From Mytilus edulis (lineage: Eukaryota; Mollusca; Bivalvia; Mytilida; Mytilidae), in the NCBI RefSeq assembly GCF_963676685.1, contig NC_092345.1:74265960-74329959 (forward strand): a DNA stretch of 64,000 nt, in the 5' to 3' direction. This document shows, one piece after another, positions 21,327 through 31,948 of this stretch; the first letter of the stretch is position 1; the number at the start of each line of letters is the position of its first letter. A model generated the notes under the pieces. That model made no database searches. It was given only the letters and a program-made list of their open reading frames with translations, and was not told where the DNA came from. Made by a program: the position numbers and the translations under genes.

Positions 21327-23024
21327 TTTATACGACCGCAGAAATTAAAAAATTTGGTAGTATATTGGTATCACTGCATAGTCGTCGTCGTCGTCGTCTG
21401 AAGGCGGATTGTTTCCGGACAATTACTTTTGAATAAGTAAAAAGAAATCAATAAAATTTTAACACAATGTTTATAACCACAAAAGAAAGCTTGGGATTGA
21501 TTTTGGGGGTTATGGTCCCAAAGGTTTAGGAATTAGGGGCCCAAAGGGGCCAAAAACAGCATTTATCTAGTTTCAGGACAAAAAGTTGTGTATAAGTATT
21601 TCAATTGTTCTGAAATTGTACCACAATGTTTAATACCATAAGTAGAAGGTTGGGATTTATTTTAAGGCCGGAAAAAAAATAATCTGAGTTTCCGGTAACC
21701 CGACCGACCCTATTTTTTAGCCCGACCCTAATTTTTTTAATGGATCTTCAAAAAAAAATTAAAAAATGGTATCAACCGACCCTGTTTTTTTATACAGGCT
21801 TCTGTAAATCGACATAATAATTTATCTAACTTGCTTCTACTGGCACAATAAGCCAGTAAAACATTTTATTAATGTCAAAAGGTATTCCAAATAGGTTAAA
21901 ATCCAAGAAATTTGCACAGCATGTGCTTCAAAAACATCGCAAATGGCCCACTTCCGGTATTTGAAACTAATTACAGACTCGAACTTGGGAAAATCATGAT
22001 AATTTTCCGGATTTCGTTTACAATGTCAAAAAAAAAACCTAAAGAATTCTGACCTACCGACCCTATTTTTCAAAATGATGTTACCGGAAACACAGATATT
22101 TTTTTTTTTAGGCCTAAGGGGTTATTGGGCAAATAGTCTAGGAATTAAGGGCAAAACAAGCATTTTTTTAGTTTCAAGACAATAACTTGTGTGTAACTGT
22201 ATGGATCTCTCTGACATTGAACCACAAGTTTCCATATAACATAGGGGAGGCTGGGATTCAGTTTGGGGTTAATTTTCCCGAATATGTAGGAATAAGGGGC
22301 CAAAAAGAAGCATTTTTCTAGTTTACAGACAATAACTTGTGTTTAAGTGCATGGATCTATATAAATTTTTACAAGAAGGTTCAATACCACTAAAGGAAGG
22401 TTAGGATTGATTTTGGGGGTTATTGTCCGAATAGTTTAGAGGAATTAAGGGCCAAAAAGGGGATCAAAAATAATCATTTTTGTAGTTTTCAAACAATAAC
22501 TTATGTTAAAGTGTATGAATCTCTCTGAAATTAAACCACAAGTTTCCATACCATGAAGAGATGGTTAGTATTGACTTTGGCTCAAAATGTTTCAGAATGA
22601 GGGGCAAAAAAGGGGAAAAACTAGGTATGTCTGGTCAATGGACAATTTAAAAGCAGGGTAAGGGAGGTAATTCTAAAACATTTAACATACAATGTTGGGT
22701 ATGTTCAGATTTACTTCCCTTACACTACTTGTATATTATGTATAAAGATATGTCAGGTTTTGGACTAGTTGCAAAAAAAGGGGGGTGCTAGTTGTTTTCA
22801 ATTTTTTTTCAAATTTCTCAAATTCCAAATTTTTGAAAAGTTAAAAGAAGAAATCTTTAATTGCATAATATTGTGCAATAGATTTGTAAGATCTTGACCA
22901 TTTGTTTTGTGTCAGAAACTCATATTATGTCAAAAATTTGATCACAATCCAAGCTGTATCAAGCTTGAATGTTGTGTCCATACTTGCCCCAACTGGTCAG
23001 GTTTCAACTTCTCGGTCGTATAAA
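21327..23024. mobile_element. Non-autonomous element with TTTATACGACCGCA ends, copy 2
   Basis: The left end TTTATACGACCGCA is at 21327-21340 and a slightly mutated right end CGGTCGTATAAA runs to 23024, followed by the same GCCCTGCGGAGCA flank as copy 1 at 2890-4688. It has the same GTCGTC run (21380-21399) and GGAATTAGGGGCC units. It is split by a MITE at 21666-22114, so it is older than that insertion. Confidence 0.75.
21666..22114. mobile_element. Harbinger-like MITE nested in the larger element
   Basis: A 449-bp insert. Its left end GGCCGGAAAAAAAATAATCT and the inverse of its right end (GGCCTAAAAAAAAAAATATC) match imperfectly, continuing through GTTTCCGGTAAC on both sides. It is flanked by TAA at 21663-21665 and 22115-22117. 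A 3-bp TWA target duplication with GGCC-type ends is typical of PIF/Harbinger MITEs. It has no coding capacity; the superfamily call is inference. Confidence 0.75.
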
Positions 23025-25218
23025 GCTGCGCCCTGCGGAGCACCTGGTTTGTTCTGTAGCAAGAAAATGAATCCTGTAACCCCTATTTTTATTTTATTTT
23101 TGAAAGCACATTATCTTCTCATATTCTATCTCATAATTCTGTCATTAGGTTTTCTTTCTATCTCACAAAATAAGGTTTTCATATGTATGATCTGTAAAAA
23201 TCTGACAATTTTGCACAACCGGTAGCTTGAAGGAAAGCCCTGTAACCCATTCTTTTTTTTATTATATTTGTTTTTAAAAGCATGATATAAACTTCTTTTT
23301 GGCAAATTATAAAAATTCTATTGATTTTAAATTTAGACCCCATCTACCTTAAAGGAGATTTAAATGTTGAAGAAGATGGCATTATTTTAATAATTCTTAA
23401 AAAAAAATGGATATAAATTGCAAAGTTTTGATACATATATTTATTCGAAAGACATAGAGGATGGAGTTAATATTATAGAAATGTTGATCATAAAGATGAG
23501 CACTGTGTTATATTATTATTAAATTATTTTTTTTGGTTTCCATTTACTTTTCTTCCATGTGAAGATATATTTTCAGGATAACATTGTTTTACTATGATAT
23601 AATACCTACATATATTGTGATGGTAGAGAAACTACTTGGTTTTCATTTCTATTATCTCAAAAGTTGAGATAAATATTTTATAAAAAAAAAATTTGAAACA
23701 GAAATTTTAGTGAAAAATTATTGCAAAGAAAGCCCTTGTAATAGCTTCTGTAGTCTCCCACTTCTATAATATTCATTAAATGAAAATTTTGTTATGTTAG
23801 AAAATACAAATTGTTACATATTTTATTGTTACTCATCATGTATATATAATTCAAATTATGCACCATATTAAGATATATATCTATATACTTTATGTTATTT
23901 TGTGTAAATAACTAAACCGGTATCTAAAGCTTTGTGTAACACCACAATTGGTCAAAGGATATTTGATTACAAGTTTAAAAGTTATTGAAATCTCTGGTTC
24001 TACAAAACAATTTCTGAATCTAATATTTATCAAATCATATGATGTTTTAAGATGTGTATCATATCACAGAAGGTAAACCATCTTTATGAAGTAAGGTATG
24101 ACACATTTCTTGCAACATGTCAAAGTGATTCATTGCTAACAGGTCTCATTAATAGAAAACAAAAATCTCCACTAAAACCCAGTTTGAAAAGTAGGTGTGG
24201 TTAATTGTTTATCATTTACCAGAATTTGAAGTTTTACATCAATGAAATGATATGATTTCTGATTTGGTATGCTGTTTTATTATAATTTATTTAACATGCA
24301 GTATTACAAGTCCTCTTATGCTTACTATTCGAAAGTTTTCCGACTACAAAAGTAGATGGACTTGTAAAGAACAAAATATTGTAGACAATTGATATTTGCA
24401 ACATTACTGTATAAGCATCTAAATATCACATTTTATAGAAATTTGAAGGCATAACCCTTAAATCTTCACCATGATTGGGAGAATGATTTACATTGTTTCT
24501 GGATTAATTACTAAGTGATATGCATTTCCAAATTCACATGTATGACCAACAATCAAATATTTTAAAAAAAAATTCTGCAAATAGGCGAGTCATACTTTTT
24601 TTAATTTTATTTCCTATAAAAGAAGGATATAAAGGTAGATGAGGGAAAAAAACTCTGTTGTTTTTGTAATTCATGGTACTGGGTTACAATAAAACTATAT
24701 TAATCAAATAGCCTTTGACCAATAGCTCTCATTAATTGTTATGTTTGTTATAAAAACTGCAGTACTTAAGAAGTACAGTGTACATATTTAATATATGCAG
24801 TGCTAATTTATTGTTAGACTATTAATTGGTGAAGATGTGAAAATCACTCATAAAGACACTCATGCTGTACATGTATTTTATTGTTTTAATGCCATTTGAA
24901 GTAGGAACGATAGTACAGGCTTCAAACAGAAAAAAAAAACCAGCAGATTTAGTTCAAAATGAATATCATACACAGCAAAAGTGAATTCTAATTAAAGGCA
25001 TGAAAAAATGTGCTGTATTATAAAATAACATAAGAGCTTATCTACATTGAATAGAATAATAGAGTAGTGATAAATGCTCTTAAAGCCACTACTTATTACA
25101 CTTAAAATGGTAATACATTTTAAATTATGACAGACATGTTCAACATGGACATCACACACACAAACACACTTGAAAGATTGTTATGGCAAGAAGTATTTAC
25201 ACTATTCCAAGTGGTTTC
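23025..25218. other. Intergenic, nothing recognised
   Basis: AT-rich intergenic sequence with no gene-like frame and no clear repeat structure. Confidence 0.45.
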
Positions 25219-25498
25219 CATTTGGTGGAACCCGCCAGCTGACTCCTATAAGGTATTGCCCTTAACTAGAATTCAGACAATTCTAGGCCATTTTGTGGAA
25301 CCTGCCAGCTGACTCCTATAAGGTATTGCCCTTACTAGAATTCAGACAATTCTAGGCCATTTGGTGGAACCCGCCAGCTGACTCCTATAAGGTATTGCCC
25401 TTAACTAGAATTCAGACAATTCTAGGCCATTTGGTGGAACCCGCCAGCTGACTCCTATAAGGTATTGCCCTTAACTAGAATTCAGACAATTCTAGGCC
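25219..25498. repeat. 70-bp tandem repeat, 4 copies
   Basis: Units begin at 25219, 25289, 25358 and 25428 with CATTTGGTGGAACCCGCCAG (slightly varied in the second copy). The third spacing is 69 bp because one A is lost (CTTACTAG versus CTTAACTAG). Each unit holds the short palindrome TAGAATTCAGACAATTCTA. Confidence 0.95.
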
Positions 25499-26569
25499 AA
25501 TTTTAGCATGTTGTTTGCCTATTACAAATGTATCTTGAAAACTGTATACATGTATAGCAAAATTTTATCAACAATACAACATCTCTAAAAAGTCATTAAA
25601 GATATCAAAAATACCAATATAACAGAGGCCATCACTTGATACTGTGAAGGAATTACTGCATCATTATCTATGAAACTTATAGAAAGAAGCGTCAAGGAGA
25701 TTGCTTCATCTGTGTTATAGAAGTCTCAGAGTTGTATTAACATTTGCAAGTCTAATTTCAATGGATATAATAAACCCCCTCTTCCTCTTGGTTCATTGAC
25801 TGAACATTTTTCATTGTTTACATGCATATTAAAGCTTGTCTTTATGTCAATTTAAAGAGAACCATATATTATTAATTAATGTGATTTGGTATTGTCTAGC
25901 CTGTGACTTCTATTGCAGAAAGCCTGACATAGGGTTAGTGATTCATTAACCTTAACAAACTTCTTATAAGCTCAATATCTTATACTTTGTATATAGATAT
26001 TATATTACGAAGTTTCTGTCTGTCATATATCCATTGTCCTTGACCTCATTTTCATGGTTCAGAAACTATTTGAAAAAAGTTGACTTAATATTCTTGATTT
26101 TTCTCTTATCAGTAATAGAATAACTTTTTTTGGTATGTGCTTACCTTGCAAGTTCCTCATACCTGTGAGACAATTTCTCTTGACCTCAACCTCAATTCAT
26201 GGATCAGTGGACATATCTCAGTACAAAAATAAAACAATAGGCCTAAGGAAACATTGTTCATACACTTGTATCCAGGATTGGCTATTTTGTAAATATTCAG
26301 ATTACGTAAATTACATTTTACATGTGCAGTTGAATTAGTTTTGAAAATAATATTATCCAGCTACATGTATACATGTGTCAATGAAAACAATGGCAATCGT
26401 ATCCCTCAGAGCAATCTCCTCTTTGATTATATACTATTTGTAAAAGGTCAACTATATGTAAGATTGTAAGGTGTTTATGTCTGTCTGGCATGGTTTATCT
26501 GACATTGGCTCCATTGTCATGGTTCATGAATCAATGTGAGGTTTGCCTGGTTAAGTTTGTTTCTTATAA
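25499..26569. other. Intergenic with degenerate repeat traces
   Basis: No gene is supported. Phrases of the type TTGACCTCATTTTCATGGTTC recur here (about 26038, 26180, 26505) and again at 27540-27740. This suggests an old tandem family of roughly 150-200-bp units later interrupted by the inserts at 26575-27342. Confidence 0.45.
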
Positions 26570-26574
26570 AATTG

Positions 26575-27342
26575 AGAAAGGAAATGGGGAATGTGTCAAA
26601 GCGACAACCCGACCATAGAGCAGACAACAGTCGAAGGTCACCAATGGGTCTTCAATGTAGTGAGAAACTCCCACACTCGGAGGCGTCCTTCAGCTGGCCC
26701 CTAAAAAAATATGTATACTAGTTCAGTGATAATGGACGTCATACTAATATCCGAATTATAAACAAGAAACTAAAATTAACAAGAATGTGTCCACAGTACA
26801 CGGATGCCCCACTCGCACTATCATTTTCTATGTTTAGTGGACTGTGAAATTGGAATAAATACTCTAATTTGGCTTAAAATTAGAATGATCTTATCAAAGG
26901 GAACATGTATACTAAGTTTCAAGTTGATTGGACTTCTACTTTATCAAAAACTACCTTGACCAAAAACTTTAACCTGAAATTTGCACTATCATTTTCTATG
27001 TTCAGTGAACCGTAAAATTGGGGTCAAAACTCTAATTTGGCATTTAAATTAGAAAGATCATATCATAGGGCACATGTATACTAAGTTTCAAGTTGATTGA
27101 ACTTCAACTTCATCAAAATCTACCTTGACCAAAAACTTTAACATGAAGTGGGACAGACGGACGAACGAACGGACGGATGAACGAACAGACGGACGGACGA
27201 ACAGACGAACGGACGCACAGACCAGAAAACATAATGCCCCTCTACTATCGTAGGTGGGGCATAAAAATCATACAAGACTAACAAAGACCAGAGGCTCCTG
27301 ACTTGGGATAGGCGCAAAATTGCGGCAGGGTTAAACATGTTT
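26575..27342 (-). repeat. Dispersed mussel repeat, inverted copy, split by an insertion
   Basis: Minus-strand copy of the family at 15170-15520. GAATGGAAATGGGG-type sequence is at 26575, GGAGGCGTCCTTCAGCTGGC follows, and CCAGAGGCTCCTGACTTGGG is at about 27290. The middle is interrupted between CTAAAATTAA and CATACAAGACTAAC by a separate element (26783-27267). Confidence 0.7.
26783..27267. mobile_element. Nested non-autonomous element with ATGCCCCAC ends, copy 1
   Basis: It starts GAATGTGTCCACAGTACACG and carries ATGCCCCACT near the left end and its inverse GGTGGGGCAT at the right end (about 27253-27262). Inside are two TGCACTATCATTTTCTATGTT units and GACGGACGAACG runs. A shorter copy lies at 56888-57177. 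The host repeat resumes on the right side, so this is an insertion. Confidence 0.65.
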
Positions 27343-27346
27343 AAGG

Positions 27347-27440
27347 GAACGTCACCATCTAAAAATGGAGAATTAACGATAGAAAATGAAAAATCATCTC
27401 TTTTATCATAAATTTTTGTATTTAGCTTTCCGTTAATAAT
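27347..27440 (-). pseudogene. Short retroelement RT fragment
   Basis: On the minus strand it reads NGKLNTKIYDKRDDFSFSIV, then NSPFLDGDVP without a stop. This segment directly precedes the YGVYISQL motif in the RT family seen at 12061-12483. The continuation is replaced by the repeat ending at 27342, so the fragment was cut by that insertion or by a rearrangement. Confidence 0.65.
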
Positions 27441-29040
27441 ATAGAATCGAGGAAAGGGCAGTGTATATACTACATGTGAAAGGTCAGCTATATTTAAAGC
27501 ATGTCATGATTGTTATTTGTACTTGTCTGTCTGCCCGGGTTCATGTGACCTTTACCTCATTTTCGTTGTTCATTGATAAATTTTCCTTGTTAAGTTTATT
27601 TTTAAATACTTTGTGAAATAGGTCAACTATATTTAAAGCATATATTTGATGTATGGAAAATCGATAACCGAAAGGTGTACCTGTATTTCCAGTGTTTGGT
27701 TTATCTGACCTTGACCTCATTTTCTTTGATCATTATAATTTTTAAAGAATTAAATAAATACGTATTTGTAAAATAAACCCATCAGTGCTAAAAAGATAGA
27801 GAAATAGTCTAAAAATCGCACAGACACATACAAATATTGGACAAAAGTGAGTTCAATCTAAAAAAAAAAACCATCTCAACTAAAATCCTTATAAAAAGAA
27901 ATATTGCTGAATTATTATATGACCGATTTTTATGAAATAAATACAATAAGTGTTTATGTCCAATTTGTCAAAAAAATGTTCAGCTATATTTTTGTTTTCA
28001 TGTGTCCCTCCGGTAGCAAGATTTTTAAGGTTGCTATGTATCCTATCCAAAATAAAGTTGGGAAAATTTGCAGTTGTTTTCATCACATTACAGATCAGAA
28101 AATAAAAACGATCCTTACTTAATTGCCTTATATACATGATGAATTTTGAAACATTTCTTCAGCTTATTGTATTTATTTGATAAAAGTCGATTGAGTAGGT
28201 TCTTCGCTGTTGATAACATAATGTCAAAGTTAGTATATGGCGTCACATTTGTCAATTATACATGTTACGTCTTGCGACGCAATACCGTGCGTAACGTCTA
28301 TGTGATGGTATAGTTGTAGTAAAGCTTTATATCTAGGACTATCAACATAAAATCAATGGTCAGTAAAGAAAGCAAAACATTTCAGCATGTGCACTCTAAT
28401 TTGTGCAGTTATATTAATATTTTAGTGTAACTACTTGGCTAAATTAAACCAAACCTGGCCACAATCATTAATATCTACACGATTTTAACCTTATTTTACA
28501 TGATTTCCAAAACCACAGTAGATCTAGGTAGGCGACATAGGCTCCTAAGAGCCTCTAGTTGTCTTAAACTTCATGTATTGATCTCGGATAAAGCAATAAC
28601 CATTCGTACTTTTCTAGATTTCCCTTCATCAGGGATGCCCAAACCAGGCATGTATATGTATTAAAAAAAAAGTAGAAACGTAGATGTTTGACCAAAGAGA
28701 CAGAAAAATAGTAGCCTAATTTTTGTTAGGTCAAACTTTCCTACAGCGTTAATCAATTATTTTCTTAAAAGAGATGCAAACCATACCAAAGGGACATTCA
28801 AACTCATACGTCGAAATAAACTGACAACGCCATGTCATAAAAAGGGGGACTTTTGTCATAACAATCGGCATTCCCATTCGAACAAACTGTGCCCCACATC
28901 TCCACAACTTTTTCCTTTATTTATATGAGGCTGATCGACTTCATACCGGAACTTCTCAGAAAGAAAGAAAAGAAGTATCCTTTAACTTTACTTTCCGCTA
29001 CATATATATGATGTTCTCTCACTAAATAATTAAACAATTG
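27441..29040. other. Intergenic, degenerate repeats only
   Basis: 27480-27760 repeats TATTTAAAGCATRT and TGACCTCATTTTC phrases at roughly 150-bp spacing. The rest is AT-rich, with a CTTCATCAGGGATGCCCAAA phrase at about 28625 that recurs at about 29710. No gene is supported. Confidence 0.4.
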
Positions 29041-29045
29041 GTGAC

Positions 29046-29600
29046 TATAATGCACGCATCTATCCCAGCGAACTTGAGATAAAGGAAACAAAAGATATAG
29101 TTAAGTCTGTCTCATAGCTTGACTTCCATTTAGAAACTGACAATGAGGGCCGGTTGCTAACAAAACTTTACAACATCTATAGATGATTTCAGCTTCCCAA
29201 TTGTGAACTTTGTATTTATATGTAGCAGCATTCCAGTGGCACCTGCATTCGAAGTGCATATATCTCCAAGTTGATATTATAGTCCAGAGCTTGTATTTCC
29301 TATCATGCTTTTCTTCATAGAGGGTTGCTGCTCACTAGGAAGCGATTAAACCAAGAGTTGTAAGTGGTTACAGGGTCGGATCCAGCCATTTGAAAGGGGG
29401 GGGGTTCCAATTACATGTCCCCATTCAAATGCATTGATCGTCCAAAAAAAAGGGTGGTTCCAACCCCCGGGACACCCCCCCCCCCTCTGGATCCGCGCCT
29501 GGGTTAAATTAAGATAAACCCGTCGCTAATTTTGTTTACTGACGCCATATCACGAGTTGGTTGACTGTTATGGAATATCAGTTTCACAGATGAGAACGGA
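29046..29600 (+). pseudogene. Decayed retroelement RT relic, interrupted by a foldback insert
   Basis: Pieces readable across stops and frameshifts: YPSELEIKETKD, LDFHLETDNEGRLLTKLY, ISKLILQSRACISYHAFL, LLLTRKRLNQEL and, after an interruption, VDCYGISVSQM. These follow the order of the minus-strand relic at 38797-39650. A 131-bp foldback element sits at 29371-29501 within it. Confidence 0.65.
29371..29501. mobile_element. 131-bp foldback element with CAGGGTCGGATCCAG ends
   Basis: The left end CAGGGTCGGATCCAG and right end CTGGATCCGCGCCTG are near-perfect inverted repeats around opposed G-run and C-run tracts. It is flanked by GGTTA at 29366-29370 and 29502-29506. The ends resemble hAT-type MITEs, although hAT duplications are normally 8 bp. 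It lies inside a retroelement relic, so it is the younger of the two. Confidence 0.65.
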
Positions 29601-29679
29601 TTATATTCATTGTGTCGTGACTACAATCTCGTCCCTTATCCAGAATACTAAAAAATGGAAAACAACACGTTTTATAATT

Positions 29680-30130
29680 TATTGCGTCCGAAGCGCTTTT
29701 CTGGATTTACCTTCATCAGGAACGCTCAAAACCAAACATTTGAAATCCGAAGATGTATAAGTACCGAAAATCGTTGAAGAGCTTTATATCAAAAATACCT
29801 AAAATAAATAGCCAAATTCATCTAAAGCCAACTTTGCCTGAGGGAGTTGAAACCTTACTTAATACCGGTTATACTAACATGAGCAACAAGACGGATGCCA
29901 AATGGGAAACAGGATCTGCATACCAGTTCCGGAGCAACTAATATCCCCCCAATTTGTGTTGGGTTTGTGTTGCTCAATGTTCAGTTTTATATGTTGTGTT
30001 TTTTGTACATACTATTGTTAGTCTGTTGGTCTATTTCTTTTTTTCAACAATGGCGTTTTCAGCTTATTCTGGACTTTATAGGAACTGAATGTCACTTTGG
30101 TATATGTCGCCTTTCTCGTTTGCATAAGGT
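29680..30130 (+). repeat. Dispersed mussel repeat
   Basis: Non-coding sequence starting near GTCCGAAGCGCTTTTCTGGA and including CTTCATCAGGAACGCTCAAA and TTTCAACAATGGCGTTTTCA. I recognise these phrases as frequent in Mytilus sequence. The frames at 29557-30245 belong to it and are not genes. Confidence 0.5.
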
Positions 30131-30459
30131 GCCATCAATGATTAAATATGTATATGAAAAGGCGAGAAAAAAAACCAGGCGACAATTCGAAATCATTGTA
30201 CATCTCACAATTTTTTTGTTATACATTCCGACTAGACGTTTTTAATCAAGTTCTGTTTTTTTTATTATGGCTTTAATAACTGTTTAATCCCGACTCTTGA
30301 AAAGGTGTTAAGAAATTTTATTTTTGATTTAAAAAAATAGTTTACGATAAGAATGAGGGAAGCATGAATTTCTTTTTCCAATCAAGTAACTTGTAAATTT
30401 ATGATTTACGGTCATTTACACTATGATTTTTATAATACTTATTAAATAATAGAGATCAT

Positions 30460-30602
30460 TATCCGTATTTCTTGTCGTCCGATCTCGATTTTAAGTTACC
30501 TATCCGTTTGTTTACAAACAAATATCGCATGTACTAGCAACGTCATTTCTATATATATAAATAGACATTACCAGTTTCATTATAACAATTATACAATTAA
30601 GG
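30460..30602 (+). promoter_or_regulatory. Candidate promoter/5' non-coding exon of the first phosphoesterase gene
   Basis: About 73 bp (30460-30532) is strongly similar to 40977-41048 upstream of the second copy. Shared parts include TATCCGTATTT, CCGATCTCGATTT and TGTTTACAAACAAA (30509-30522). TGTTTAC and, on the other strand, TGTTTGT are forkhead-like sites. A TATATATATAAATA run follows at 30550-30563, and a donor-like AATTAAG|GTAAGG at about 30596-30606. The likely acceptor is ATTTAG at about 31931-31936, just before the start codon exon. All of this is inference from conservation. Confidence 0.45.
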
Positions 30603-31499
30603 TAAGGCTGTCCATTTTTATAATATTTGTTTTTAGAGGATCAATCACAAAATATAAGAAAAATGTACTGTATTTTTCATACTAAGTCTTTAGATTTATT
30701 TCCTTATAAAAATTTACACATAATGTTAGCAATTCTCATATTATTTTTTTTGTAATTTCTCGTGTCCCGCTTTGCTTCATTTCTCGATTTCACGGCACAA
30801 TAGTTTGACTTTCACGTGTCACGCTTACAAAAAATCGACAATCACTCGTCACGCTTAGACCCCAATGAGACCCACTATATATAGACACACACTTACACAC
30901 ACTTTAAAAAATATATATGGCAATAGATTGATATGATTCATCTTACATCATCATAATCATACTGATGAAGATATTTGTTTTCCGATGTATTTATAGATAT
31001 TTAGATTGAATGTTTCCTATAAAATTTATAATAATTGTGTTCATTGTACATTTTGAGAGGTCCGTAGGTGCCTGTTTGCCCATTTCTGTCCCTAACCAAT
31101 ATACCCTCATTTTCCAGTGGCAGTCTCCGACCTGCATCCCGGATGGCCTCTATTGCAAGACCTACATATTGTATTTAGTGTTAACTTGTTTTTTATTTTC
31201 GTCCTGAACATGCATGAAAATTCAAATAAATTATATCAGCTACAGTACTGGACTTTTATCAACCAACAACCAATCAATACATCAATCATTGTACACTTAT
31301 GGGTATATTATATATTACATCTGGTCAGAGAGAGACATATATTAATTGTATTATATGGCTCTGATCTGGTTAATGTGTAGACAAAAAATGAATGATGGAA
31401 GGTCGGATTGTTCATACATTTTAATGTTCAGTAAGTTGTGTTTTTTTCATGCGCATTTTACAATTAAGCAATCGTTTACAGATTAAATTAATACAGCTT

Positions 31500-31648
31500 C
31501 AGAGGCGGATTAAGAGGGCGCAAATCCCTTTTTGTGGGAAATAATGGTTGATTATTCAGGGAATCATTGAAGCATGACTGGAGAGGGCCCCTTCTCCGGC
31601 AGTCTGTGCCCCCTTTTCCCCCTTATGAAAATTTCTAGATCCGCCACT
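31500..31648. mobile_element. hAT-like MITE with CAGAGGCGGATT ends
   Basis: The left end CAGAGGCGGATTAAGAGG and right end TCTAGATCCGCCACT are imperfect inverted repeats, around purine- and pyrimidine-rich inner arms (GAGAGGGCCCC, CCCCCTTTTCCCCC). The ends are of the CAGNGGCGGAT type common in hAT MITEs. No clear target duplication is seen. Confidence 0.5.
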
Positions 31649-31948
31649 TTTTATTTAACTATCAACCCTACCTTTGACATATCTTATGTATAAAAGTTTA
31701 ACTTATAAAGTATGAATAAGGGGCTTTTTTACGAGACATATATTTGATATTTCATTATTTTCAGAATTTTTAAAACATATATCGCTTATTATTCCCCCAT
31801 TCCATACTTTAATCATTATTGCGTTCATTTATGTTTTTAATATATAGTTTCAAGAATAAAGAATACTAGTACAACGTACTCATGCACCACTATGCATCTT
31901 CATATACCTTTATATTGAATTAATTGGATAAATTTAGTGTCAACGAAA

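Noticed and set aside
25219-25498. Possible CRISPR-like direct repeats
   Set aside because: The units are directly adjacent 70-bp tandem repeats without unique spacers, in an animal genome.
29557-30245. Forward ORFs of 62-116 codons, one with membrane-like hydrophobic stretches
   Set aside because: They lie across an RT relic and a dispersed repeat; hydrophobicity comes from T-rich sequence.
31010-31380. Forward ORFs of 65 and 87 codons upstream of phosphoesterase copy A, the first with a signal-peptide-like start
   Set aside because: No recognisable family, they overlap in different frames, and they lie in what is probably the 5' UTR intron of copy A; copy B has no counterpart.
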